Shown: positions 1 to 6,849, counted from the first letter of the stretch. The stretch: DNA of 7,501 nucleotides from an uncultured Atopobium sp. (GCA_946647055.1 CAMPCT010000099.1:1-7501), one strand, 5' to 3'. Numbers and translations: made by a program. The notes: generated from the sequence alone by a model not told the origin.

Positions 1-871
1 AGGCCATGAGGAGGAACGCCGCCAACATCGCCGCATTGCAGGTGTAGACGAAGATCCCCTCGCCACGACGGTCGACCAGTTTGCCCAGGAAGACGCGGAC
101 GAGCAGCAGCATGACGGCCATGATGGCAAAGAAGATGCCACCCGAGGGCAGGCCGTTCTCGGCGGCGTACTTGGGCAGGAAGTTCTCGAGCGCGCCAAAG
201 GTGAGCATGAAGACCAGCATGATGGCGCTGGCAGGCAGCGCATCGGTGTTGAAGAGGGCCTTCACGTCGAGCGGCTTGGGCGATACCTCGAGCCTAGGCG
301 TGCGGACCAGCTGGAAGAGCACGAGCGCCAGCACCGCAAGCGCCGTGCCCACAATGAAGAGCAGGTCAAAGCCCCTGTTCATGAGGGCGAGGCCCAAAGC
401 GGGAGCGATGGCCGTGGCAAGCGCCGTGGCCATGCCAAAGAGGCCCATGCCTTCGGCGAAGCGCGGCCCGGGGATGACGTCGGAGGCGATGGTGGCCGTG
501 GTGGTGTTGGAGCAGGCGAGCGACGCACCATGCAGCATGCGGAAGAGGATGGCTACCGAGAGCACTGGGACCGCAAGGTAGCCCATGGGCGCCACGGCCA
601 GGCCCACCAAGCCCAGCACAAGGATGAGACGGCGCTTGCCGTTGTCGAGCATCCAGCCAATGAAGGGTCGCAGTGCGACGGCCACCAACGAGAACGCCGT
701 GGCGACGATGCCCGCCACCGACTCGTTGCCGCCCAGGCTCTCGACGTAGAACGGGAACGTCGAGAGGTTCATGATGTGGTTGGTGAAGACCAGCAGGTTG
801 ATGACGATGATGAGCGCGAAGTCGCGCGTCCACAGCTTGACCTGCGGCTTGTTCTGTCCGGTTGCCTCCAT
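1..871 (-). CDS. MFS transporter, N-terminal 290 residues (3' end outside window)
   Basis: This is a major facilitator superfamily permease of the cytoplasmic membrane. The frame is open from the ATG at 869-871 to nucleotide 2 and continues past the window edge, so about 100 C-terminal residues are probably missing. The N-terminus (METAGQ-like, hydrophilic, about 17 residues) has no signal peptide. It is followed by hydrophobic segments at roughly residues 18-35, 51-70, 81-100, 103-120, 142-163, 168-188, 212-230 and 245-263. The loop between helices 2 and 3 carries the MFS motif A pattern, GWMLDNGKRR (residues 72-81). A second copy of the pattern, GKLVDRRG (263-270), lies after the hydrophobic segment at 245-263 in the second half, as expected for the duplicated MFS fold. 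RMLHG (111-115) and the following SNTTTATIASDVIP segment fit drug/metabolite-type MFS carriers. The start is set by a strong Shine-Dalgarno. The substrate cannot be read from sequence. Family confidence is high; any specific role is unknown. Confidence 0.9.
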   Translation of the reverse strand, partial: MEATGQNKPQVKLWTRDFALIIVINLLVFTNHIMNLSTFPFYVESLGGNESVAGIVATAFSLVAVALRPFIGWMLDNGKRRLILVLGLVGLAVAPMGYLAVPVLSVAILFRMLHGASLACSNTTTATIASDVIPGPRFAEGMGLFGMATALATAIAPALGLALMNRGFDLLFIVGTALAVLALVLFQLVRTPRLEVSPKPLDVKALFNTDALPASAIMLVFMLTFGALENFLPKYAAENGLPSGGIFFAIMAVMLLLVRVFLGKLVDRRGEGIFVYTCNAAMLAAFLLMA

Positions 872-880
872 GGCGCAGAC

Positions 881-888
881 CCTTCCTT
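881..888 (-). promoter_or_regulatory. Ribosome binding site of the MFS gene
   Basis: Reading the minus strand, AAGGAAGG lies 9 nt before the ATG at 871-869. It is the best anti-SD match in this leader and supports that start codon over any internal methionine. Confidence 0.75.
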
Positions 889-975
889 GTGATGCGCCGC
901 ACAACCGGGACCGCGAGAGACACAAAACGCGCAAGCCCGGTCCGGACTTACGCGCGTGGCTACTCGACCACGGCC

Positions 976-981
976 ATTGTA
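976..981 (-). promoter_or_regulatory. Candidate -10 element for the MFS gene
   Basis: On the minus strand the hexamer TACAAT (5 of 6 matches to TATAAT) stands in an otherwise GC-rich gap and would give a leader of about 95-100 nt. No convincing -35 hexamer is seen 16-18 bp upstream. A direct repeat of CCACGG (968-973 and 984-989 on the plus strand, 16 bp apart) brackets the hexamer and could be a regulator site or chance. The rest of the 220-bp gap (872-1091) holds no gene that I can support. Confidence 0.35.
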
Positions 982-1091
982 TGCCACGGTACGGCCAGCT
1001 CACAGGAACCCCACGCAACTGCACGAAGGTGGCACCGATCTGCCCTACGGGGTAGTACCATAGGCGCGGTCCCAAGCGGAAAGGCACAGCC

Positions 1092-2486
1092 ATGGAGACA
1101 CTCGACCTCGCCGGCCTCCTGTCCAAGTCATACGAGATCTGCGACGCCCTCATGAGGGCGGATGTGGGCAACGCGCGTTCGGAGGGTCGCCAGCTGCGCT
1201 CGCAGCTCAAGAGCGACCTTGCGCTTTTTGGCGCCTACCTCGCGGAGGAAGACGGCACCATCGCTCCCGACGAGGTCGAGTTCATCCGCGCGACGCTTGA
1301 CTACGAGAACGACGCCCCGGTCATCAAGGGCATCCGCAAGCGCTCGGCCCCCGCGAGCGAGCCCACCAAGGCCCCGTCCTCGCTCAAGTATGCCGTCCTT
1401 GCGGATGCCGGCCGCAAGCTCAACCCCGACCCCTTCCGCCGCCAATGCGCGATGATCGTCTACGACACCTTCAAGGCGTTTGGGAAGGCCCTCCTCACCC
1501 GTCGTCCCAGCGAGACCGCAGACGAAGGCGCCCGCCGTCTCACCACCTATCTCTCCCTCATGGAGGCCATGCTGCGCGAGTACGCCGTCTGGCGGCCCGG
1601 CTCCCAGAAGTCCTACCTCACGGTGGAGCCCGACATTGACGCCCAGGTTGCCCAGACCCGCGAGGGCGAGGTGGAGGACCTGCTCGCCGAGCTTGCCTCG
1701 CTCGTTGGGCTGGAGGGCGTGAAGCACCAGGTCAACACCATCGTGAGCCTCCTCCAGGTGCAGAGGATGCGCGAGGACCTGGGCATGAAGGTCGCCGACA
1801 TCTCCAAGCACATGGTCTTCCTGGGGAACCCCGGAACCGGCAAGACCACCGTCGCCCGCCTGCTCGCAAGCATCTATCGCGCGCTCGGCGTCCTTCGCAA
1901 GGGCCAGTTGGTGGAGGTCGATCGCTCGGGCCTGGTTCGCGGCTATGTTGGCCAGACGGCATCGCGCACCCAGGAGGTCATCGAGGAGGCCCTGGGTGGG
2001 GTGCTCTTCATCGACGAGGCCTATGCCCTCACGGTCAACAAGGGCGAGAACGACTTTGGCCAGGAGGCTGTGGACACCCTGCTCAAGGCCATGGAGGACC
2101 ACCGGGACGACCTCGTGGTCATCGTCGCCGGCTACACCGACCTCATGGAGCGCTTCCTCGACTCCAACCCCGGCCTGCGCTCGCGCTTTGGCACCACCAT
2201 CACCTTCGAGGACTACACGGCGGACGAGCTCATGGAGATCCTCCTGCGCAACCTCAAGAAGCAGGAGTACCAGCTCTCATCTCCCGCGCGGGAACTGGCT
2301 CGCGAGATGATTGGGCGCCGCGTCGCAAACAAGCCAGCCAACTTCGCCAACGCCCGCGACATCCGCAACTTCATGGAACATGCCATCGCCAACCACGCGA
2401 TTCGCGTCGCCAACCTCGAGGGCGCCAAGGACAGCAAGCGCATCCTGGGGACCATCGAGCCCGAAGACCTCGAGGACTGGGAGTAG
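1092..2486 (+). CDS. AAA+ ATPase, CbbX/SpoVK type, with N-terminal TerB-like domain
   Basis: This is a 464-residue cytosolic AAA+ ATPase. The C-terminal module (about 195-464) follows the CbbX/CfxQ/SpoVK pattern: SLVGLEGVKHQV lead-in, Walker A GNPGTGKT (245-252), RGYVGQT pore-loop region (283-289), Walker B VLFIDEA (304-310), VVIVAGY (342-348) near sensor 1, the NPGLRSRF arginine-finger segment (359-366), and NARDIRN (420-426) in the small C-terminal domain. Members of this group form ring-shaped remodelling motors, the best known being the Rubisco activase CbbX. No Rubisco or spore gene is nearby, so neither function should be assumed. Residues about 10-165 are not AAA. They contain a helical stretch with LFGAYLAEEDGTIAPDEVEF (46-64), which resembles the acidic repeat of TerB-like domains (inferred by eye). 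GGAAAGG at 1078-1084, 7 nt before the ATG, supports the start. It is a single gene, divergent from MFS and convergent with the ABC gene. The client protein is unknown. Confidence 0.9.
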   Translation: METLDLAGLLSKSYEICDALMRADVGNARSEGRQLRSQLKSDLALFGAYLAEEDGTIAPDEVEFIRATLDYENDAPVIKGIRKRSAPASEPTKAPSSLKYAVLADAGRKLNPDPFRRQCAMIVYDTFKAFGKALLTRRPSETADEGARRLTTYLSLMEAMLREYAVWRPGSQKSYLTVEPDIDAQVAQTREGEVEDLLAELASLVGLEGVKHQVNTIVSLLQVQRMREDLGMKVADISKHMVFLGNPGTGKTTVARLLASIYRALGVLRKGQLVEVDRSGLVRGYVGQTASRTQEVIEEALGGVLFIDEAYALTVNKGENDFGQEAVDTLLKAMEDHRDDLVVIVAGYTDLMERFLDSNPGLRSRFGTTITFEDYTADELMEILLRNLKKQEYQLSSPARELAREMIGRRVANKPANFANARDIRNFMEHAIANHAIRVANLEGAKDSKRILGTIEPEDLEDWE

Positions 2487-2490
2487 GCTC

Positions 2491-2504
2491 AGGGCCCTCG
2501 CCCT
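2491..2504. terminator. Small hairpin in the AAA/ABC convergent gap (possible bidirectional terminator)
   Basis: An inverted repeat AGGGC-CCTC-GCCCT fills most of the 17-bp gap between the two convergent stop codons and touches the last base of the ABC stop codon. There is no T-run on either strand, so it is at best a weak intrinsic terminator. Confidence 0.3.
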
Positions 2505-4231
2505 TAGCGTCGCCTGGTGATCTTGCCGTCGTTGACCTCGAAGACATGGTCGCAGTGCTCGATGGTGGACAGGCGGTGCGCAATGATCACGATCGTCCTC
2601 TTGCCCTTGAGACGATAGACCGCGTCCATGACCCCCTGCTCGGTCTCGTTGTCGAGCGAGGACGTCGCCTCGTCAAAGAAGAGCACGTCAGGATTGCCGT
2701 AGAGAGCTCGGGCAATGCCAATGCGCTGCCGTTGGCCACCCGAGAGGCGAACGCCGCGCTCGCCCATCTGCGTGTCGAGCCCGTCGGGTAGCCCCCTCAC
2801 GAACTCAGCGAGCTGCGCCTCCTCGAGAGCCTCCCAGATGCGGACCTCGTCATACTCGTGCCCAAAGACGACGTTCGCGCCGATGGTGTCGTCGAGCATG
2901 AAGATGGTCTGGGGGATGTATCCCACGTGCGCGAGCCACCCCGCGTAGTTCTCCCTCACGTCGACGCCGTCCAGAAGGACGCCCCCCTCACGGGGCTCGA
3001 GCAACCCGAGCATGATGTCGACCGTCGTGGTCTTGCCCGCCCCCGAGGGCCCCATGATGCCAACGCTCTCACCCTTCCCCACGACGAGCGTGGCATTCGA
3101 GAGCACGTCGGATTCGGCGCTGGGATAGCGGTATGAGACGCCATCCAGACGCAGCTCGTGCTCGAAGGGCAGCGGCGTCACGTTGTCCTCGTCAAAGCGC
3201 CAGCTGTCGTCCTCCCCCTCGATCGTCACGAGGTTGTCGAGGACCTTGTCGAGGGAGTGCGTGGAATAGGCGACCTTGTTGAGGGAGTTCGAGATCCTGT
3301 TTGCGCTGGGCATCAGCTTCACCGCGGCCATCGCAAAGGCGCTCAGCTCGGGAATGAGCTCGTCCGCCGTGGCGCCCCGCTTGGTCATGACGACGATGAC
3401 CGCAAGCATGGAGCAGACGCTGACCATCTCGATGAGCTGTCGCGGGATCCCCTGCAGGACCGCTTGGCGCTGGTCGACCTCGGCCCCCTCACGCCCGTAG
3501 GTGAGGAAGTTGCGCTCGAAGAACCCCTCGCGACGGCCGATCTTGATCTCCTTGATGCCGTGGATGGACTGGAGCAGCCACTTGTTTGCCTGGGTCAACG
3601 TCCTGTTGCGGCGCCTTCCCAGGTCCCGCATGACGGACCTGAGGAACCCCGTGATGAAGAGCGTGGTGAGGACCAGCGCGCATGCGATGAAGACCGTCAT
3701 GAGGGGGCTGATCGCAAAGATGGTGATGACGAGCACGATCGAGACGGTCAGCTCGGTCGAGATGAGCAACAGGGTGTTGACCAGGTCGAACGCGACCGCG
3801 ACATCGGAGTTGATGACGCGGAGCAACTCTCCCGTACGCACCTTGAGGAAGTACTCGTAGGGCCGGCTGAGGTAGGAGGCAAGGAGGCGCCTCTGGAGCC
3901 TGAAGCGGTTCTGGTACACGAAGCGGCGCTGCACCCAGTTCTCGAAGGTGAGGAAGATGGTCTTGACGACGAAGATGACGATGAGGATGGCGATGCCGTT
4001 GGAGACGAAGTCCTCGCGAATGAACTCCGGGATGATGGCGAGCAGGCGCGCGGCCTTGCCGCTCCCCCCGAGCGCGTCGGGACTCATCATGACGGCGATG
4101 AGCGGGACGATCATCGAGACGCCCACGACCTCGAAGGCCGAGCCCACGAGCATGAGCAGGAACAGCACGGGAAGGAAGCGGCGCTGCGATGGCTCAAAGA
4201 GCCTCAGGGCCTTCTTCACCGTCTCGATCAT
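2504..4231 (-). CDS. ABC exporter/flippase with fused membrane and ATPase domains, PglK-like
   Basis: This is a 575-residue half-transporter (type IV/ABCB-like exporter fold) with one membrane domain (about 1-335) followed by one nucleotide-binding domain (about 358-575), expected to act as a homodimer in the cytoplasmic membrane. Hydrophobic segments lie near 19-48, 79-97, 152-175, 178-197 and 266-282. The ATPase domain is complete: Walker A GPSGAGKT (394-401), Q-loop YIPQ (Q441), signature LSGGQ (496-500), Walker B VLFFDE (516-521), D-loop SSLD (524-527) and switch histidine H552. The membrane domain shares LMPSANRI (306-313), followed by a STHSLD segment, with my recollection of Campylobacter PglK, and its N-terminus (FEVVGVSMIVPLI) fits that group. 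PglK flips lipid-linked oligosaccharide across the membrane, so a lipid-linked glycan is the likeliest substrate, by inference. The start has AGGAA at 4238-4242. It follows the CoaX-like gene by 35 bp, probably in one transcript. No glycosyltransferase is nearby, so a lipid or peptide exporter remains possible. Confidence 0.92.
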   Translation of the reverse strand: MIETVKKALRLFEPSQRRFLPVLFLLMLVGSAFEVVGVSMIVPLIAVMMSPDALGGSGKAARLLAIIPEFIREDFVSNGIAILIVIFVVKTIFLTFENWVQRRFVYQNRFRLQRRLLASYLSRPYEYFLKVRTGELLRVINSDVAVAFDLVNTLLLISTELTVSIVLVITIFAISPLMTVFIACALVLTTLFITGFLRSVMRDLGRRRNRTLTQANKWLLQSIHGIKEIKIGRREGFFERNFLTYGREGAEVDQRQAVLQGIPRQLIEMVSVCSMLAVIVVMTKRGATADELIPELSAFAMAAVKLMPSANRISNSLNKVAYSTHSLDKVLDNLVTIEGEDDSWRFDEDNVTPLPFEHELRLDGVSYRYPSAESDVLSNATLVVGKGESVGIMGPSGAGKTTTVDIMLGLLEPREGGVLLDGVDVRENYAGWLAHVGYIPQTIFMLDDTIGANVVFGHEYDEVRIWEALEEAQLAEFVRGLPDGLDTQMGERGVRLSGGQRQRIGIARALYGNPDVLFFDEATSSLDNETEQGVMDAVYRLKGKRTIVIIAHRLSTIEHCDHVFEVNDGKITRRR

Positions 4232-4272
4232 CGCGCGTTCCTATCCCTCGAGTCCCCGTACGTATCCTATCC
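4232..4272 (-). repeat. Duplicated GGATAGGA octamer at the CoaX-ABC junction
   Basis: On the minus strand the octamer GGATAGGA occurs at 4265-4272, overlapping the CoaX stop codon TAG, and again at 4239-4246, where it overlaps the Shine-Dalgarno of the ABC gene. The copies are 26 bp apart. No promoter or terminator is visible in the 35-bp gap, which agrees with co-transcription. Confidence 0.5.
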
Positions 4273-5052
4273 TCGGTTAAGGTACCAGATGCGCGCAAGC
4301 CCGCGCAGGGTGAGGGGTTCGTCCACCAAGGCGTCATGCTGCATGAGGCCTGCGATGGTTCCGGCATGATGACCGGTGACCACCACCGGTGCCTCATAGC
4401 CAAGCTCGTCGAAGACCTTGTCAATGAGCCCATCGAGCAGGGCGACCTCCCCCAGGACCACACCCGACTGCATGGCATCGTGTGTGTTGCGTCCGATGAC
4501 CGAGGACGGGGCCCCCAGCTCCACCATGGGAAGGCGAGCCGCCGCCGTGGCAAGGGCACGCACCCCCAGCGTGAGACCGGGAGAGATGGCACCACCAAGG
4601 AACGATCCGTCCTCCCCCACCACCTCGACGTTCGTGGTCGTTCCCAGGCTCACCACGACGACGGGAGAGCCCAGCAGGGCCTGTGCCCCGGCGACGTTTG
4701 CCACGCGGTCGGCACCGACGCCTGCGGGGTCGTCCTGCCGCATGCGGACGCCACACTTGAGGCCAGGCCCCACGACGAGCGCCCGGCTGGACGCAACGCC
4801 CGAGAGCGCGGCCGCCCACGCAGCGGCATGCTGCGGGACCACGCAAGCAAGGACCGCCCCATCGGGGGTGGTACCAGGCAGGAGCTCCCCGAGCACCGAG
4901 CGGGCCTGGGAGCGTGCCTCGTCGACCGTGAGGTGCGCGGTGGTGGACGCCTCCCACGTACCCACGAGCTCCTCCGCGACGTATGCCCCAAAGCGCGTGA
5001 GGCCGTTGCCCACGTTGACCGCAAGGACGCTCCTGTCGCTGTGCCTGGCCAT
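4267..5052 (-). CDS. coaX: Type III pantothenate kinase (CoaX) homologue with altered active-site motifs
   Basis: At 261 residues it has normal CoaX length. CoaX phosphorylates pantothenate, the first step of CoA synthesis, using an ASKHA-type fold. Retained family features are GADR (113-116, pantothenate side), GGAISPGL (153-160), GRNTHDAMQSGVVLG (187-201), TGHHAG (226-231) and the terminal LTLRGLARIWYLN (247-259). Changed features: the first phosphate motif, normally D-x-G-N-T, reads N13-V-G-N-G17. The second, normally D-x-G-T-A-T-T, reads S135-L-G-T-T-T-N141. Thus both usual aspartates are missing. The codons are clean (AAC and AGC) within an intact frame, so this is not a frameshift artefact. 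The start has GGAGG at 5059-5063, 6 nt upstream. It is the first gene of a probable two-gene operon with the ABC flippase and is divergent from the OPT gene. It could be an active but diverged kinase, or a non-catalytic paralogue. Family certain, activity uncertain. Confidence 0.88.
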   Translation of the reverse strand: MARHSDRSVLAVNVGNGLTRFGAYVAEELVGTWEASTTAHLTVDEARSQARSVLGELLPGTTPDGAVLACVVPQHAAAWAAALSGVASSRALVVGPGLKCGVRMRQDDPAGVGADRVANVAGAQALLGSPVVVVSLGTTTNVEVVGEDGSFLGGAISPGLTLGVRALATAAARLPMVELGAPSSVIGRNTHDAMQSGVVLGEVALLDGLIDKVFDELGYEAPVVVTGHHAGTIAGLMQHDALVDEPLTLRGLARIWYLNRG

Positions 5053-5058
5053 GATGCA

Positions 5059-5063
5059 CCTCC
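5059..5063 (-). promoter_or_regulatory. Ribosome binding site of the CoaX-like gene
   Basis: GGAGG within GGGAGGTG on the minus strand, 6 nt before the ATG at 5052-5050. It fixes the start, and hence places the altered phosphate motif at residues 13-17 rather than the more usual residues 5-10. Confidence 0.8.
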
Positions 5064-5120
5064 CGATGATGAGGACAAAAGGTGCGCTCCCTTTCTGTCC
5101 CCTCCTGCCGTCAGCCCCAC

Positions 5121-5131
5121 ACTATACTGTA
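5121..5131. promoter_or_regulatory. AT-rich core of the divergent CoaX/OPT promoter region
   Basis: The 138-bp gap between the divergent starts has one AT-rich core. On the plus strand TATACT (5123-5128) could serve as -10 for the OPT gene, with a leader of about 55 nt. On the minus strand TATAGT (5121-5126) or TACAGT (5126-5131) could serve the CoaX-like gene. No good -35 is visible for either. GTAACC is repeated at 5129-5134 and 5144-5149, 15 bp apart, next to this core. It is a possible operator, but short enough to be chance. Confidence 0.35.
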
Positions 5132-5152
5132 ACCATCCGGGCCGTAACCCGA

Positions 5153-5169
5153 CTCCCCAGTAGGGGGAG
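5153..5169 (+). other. Leader hairpin upstream of the OPT gene
   Basis: CTCCCC (5153-5158) can pair with GGGGAG (5164-5169) around a five-base loop AGTAG. It lies between the candidate -10 and the Shine-Dalgarno GAAGGGA (5179-5185). It does not cover the SD, and no T-run follows, so it is not a terminator. A stabilising or regulatory role is conceivable but unproven. Confidence 0.3.
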
Positions 5170-5190
5170 CGGATATACGAAGGGACACAC

Positions 5191-6837
5191 ATGAGCGTAT
5201 CGAACGGCAGCTCCCAGGAGCGTGCGCAGCTGAGCGTGGCGGGTATCGTCATCGGCATCGTGGGCTGCGTCATCATCACGGCATCATCGGTCTACACCGC
5301 CCTCAAGATGGGCGCGTTGCCATGGCCGACCATCTTCACCTCCATCACCTCGCTGGTGCTCCTGCGCGCCTTTGGGCGCACGAGCCTCAACGAGGCCAAC
5401 GTCACGCAGATCATCATGTCCGCGGGCTCCATGGTCGCGGGCGGTCTGGCCTTCACCATCCCCGGCATCTGGATCCTGGGGCTCGCGGACGAGGTCAGCT
5501 GGGTCGAGATGCTCTTCGTCGCCCTGGCGGGCACGCTGCTCGGCCTGGTGGCGACCGCCCTCATCCGCAGGCGCCTGGTCGAGGAGTCCAACCTCGAGTA
5601 CCCCATTGGCGTCGCAGCCGCTGAGACCCTGCAGGCCAGCCAGGCGGGCGGGGCCACGGGTGCCAAGCTCTTTGGCTCGATGGCGTTTGCCGGCCTCTGG
5701 AGCGTCGCGCGTGACGTGCTTGGCGTCATTCCCGCCATGCTCTGCCAGCTGCCCATCCCGGGCATCGCCTTTGGCCTCTACAACTCGCCCATGATGCTCT
5801 CGGTGGGCTTCCTCGTGGGCGGCGCGGCCGTCGCCTTCTGGTTTGCCGGCGCCGTGCTGGGCAACTTTGGCATCATCGTGGGCGGCACGGCCCTTGGCCT
5901 GTGGGACGTCGCCACGGCGCAGGGCATCGTCTCGAGCCTTGGCATGGGTCTCATGATGGGCTCGGGCCTGGGCGTGGTCATCCGCGACATCCTGCCCAAG
6001 GTTGCCGGCTACCTGCGTGGTGGCGACGACAAGGGCTCGGCGCTGGCCGACATCCACGGGAAGGACGCCGGCTTGCTCGCGCTCCTTGTCGCCGGTGCCG
6101 CGCTCATCACCTGCTTTGGCCTGGGCCTGGGACCCCTCGCCTGCATCATCATCGTCGCCCTGAGCTTCGTCACCACCATCATGAGCGCCCAGTCGGTGGG
6201 CCAGACCGGCATCGACCCCATGGAGATCTTTGGCCTCATCGTGCTGCTCGCCGTGGCCGCCACCTGCGACCTCGACCAGGTCAAGCTCTTCTTCGTGGCC
6301 GGCATCATCGCCGTCGCCTGCGGCCTGGGCGGCGACGTCATGAGCGACTTCAAGACCGGCCAGATCATCGGCACCGACCCGCGTCAGATGTGGGTGGGCC
6401 AGGCAATCGGCGCCCTCCTGGGCACCGTGGTCTCGGTCGTGGTGCTGGTCGCCCTCGTGGGCGCCTACGGCACCAGCGCATTTGGTCCGGGTCAGCTCTT
6501 CGTGAGCGCCCAGGCATCCGTCGTGGCGACGATGGTCTCGGGCATCCCCAACGTCCCCGCCTTCGTCATCGGCCTCGTGGCAGGCATCGCCCTCTATTGC
6601 GTGGGACTTCCCTCCATGATGATTGGCCTGGGCGTCTACCTGCCGCTCTACATGTCGCTCGCCGCCCCCATCGGCGCGCTCGTCAAGCTTGCCTACGACA
6701 AGCTGGGCAGCAGGTCTGCCGACGACACCGACCACGACGACGACGGCATCGTGGTCGCCTCGGGCATCCTGGGAGGCGAGTCCATCGTGGGCGTCATCAT
6801 CGCCCTCGTGACGGTGATCTCAGGCTTGGCGGGCTAA
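5191..6837 (+). CDS. OPT-family transporter (prokaryotic oligopeptide transporter group)
   Basis: This is a 548-residue polytopic membrane protein of the OPT superfamily, whose members import oligopeptides or metal chelates by secondary transport. Family-type motifs are visible: YTALKMGALPWPTIFTS (35-51), NVTQIIMSAGSMVAGGLAFTIP (70-91 region), SNLEYPIGVAAAETL (133-147), GQTGIDPMEIFG (337-348), DFKTGQIIGTDPRQ (386-399), the LPSMMIGLGVYLPLYMS segment (473-489) and SGILGGES (524-531). Hydrophobic stretches run through almost the whole length; cytoplasmic-type charged breaks lie near 126-136, 270-292 and 500-519. The segment before the last helix, DDTDHDDDG (511-519), is notably acidic with one histidine. 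GAAGGGA at 5179-5185 sits 5 nt before the ATG. It is a single-gene unit, divergent from CoaX and convergent with the FAD dehydrogenase gene. Substrate is not deducible; no peptidase or siderophore gene is nearby. Confidence 0.93.
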   Translation: MSVSNGSSQERAQLSVAGIVIGIVGCVIITASSVYTALKMGALPWPTIFTSITSLVLLRAFGRTSLNEANVTQIIMSAGSMVAGGLAFTIPGIWILGLADEVSWVEMLFVALAGTLLGLVATALIRRRLVEESNLEYPIGVAAAETLQASQAGGATGAKLFGSMAFAGLWSVARDVLGVIPAMLCQLPIPGIAFGLYNSPMMLSVGFLVGGAAVAFWFAGAVLGNFGIIVGGTALGLWDVATAQGIVSSLGMGLMMGSGLGVVIRDILPKVAGYLRGGDDKGSALADIHGKDAGLLALLVAGAALITCFGLGLGPLACIIIVALSFVTTIMSAQSVGQTGIDPMEIFGLIVLLAVAATCDLDQVKLFFVAGIIAVACGLGGDVMSDFKTGQIIGTDPRQMWVGQAIGALLGTVVSVVVLVALVGAYGTSAFGPGQLFVSAQASVVATMVSGIPNVPAFVIGLVAGIALYCVGLPSMMIGLGVYLPLYMSLAAPIGALVKLAYDKLGSRSADDTDHDDDGIVVASGILGGESIVGVIIALVTVISGLAG

Positions 6838-6849
6838 GCGCCGGGCGCT
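6837..6849. terminator. Small hairpin in the OPT/FAD-dehydrogenase convergent gap
   Basis: A perfect inverted repeat AGCGC-CGG-GCGCT starts on the last base of the OPT stop codon and lies inside the 17-bp gap between convergent genes. There is no T-run, so it would be a weak or Rho-assisted terminator at best. Confidence 0.3.

Noticed and set aside
940..947. Palindrome GTCCGGAC in the MFS leader
   Set aside because: Eight bases in GC-rich DNA, no second copy, and no extension of symmetry. Not distinguishable from chance.
1053..1061. TAGTAC/TACCAT as a -10 for the AAA+ gene
   Set aside because: Poor match and no -35 hexamer at usable spacing. Too weak to list as a promoter.
1128..2102. 324-codon minus-strand frame inside the AAA+ gene
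   Set aside because: Antisense shadow with biased composition. Walker A and B are on the plus strand in the real frame.
1092..2486. Assigning the AAA+ gene as Rubisco activase cbbX or sporulation gene spoVK
   Set aside because: The AAA module resembles both, but no Rubisco or sporulation gene is in view and the N-terminal domain differs. Only the family level is supported.
3158..4369. 403-codon plus-strand frame opposite the ABC gene
   Set aside because: The translation is an H/D/E/R-rich mix without hydrophobic core patterns. The complete ABC motifs lie on the minus strand.
4189..5163. 324-codon plus-strand frame opposite the CoaX-like gene
   Set aside because: It runs across the operon junction and the CoaX gene, has no recognisable domain and no Shine-Dalgarno.
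5284..6735. 483-codon open frame on the minus strand opposite the OPT gene
   Set aside because: It is the antisense shadow of a GC-rich gene. The translation is a low-complexity mix rich in H, D, G and A with no family motif, and the plus-strand frame has clear OPT motifs.
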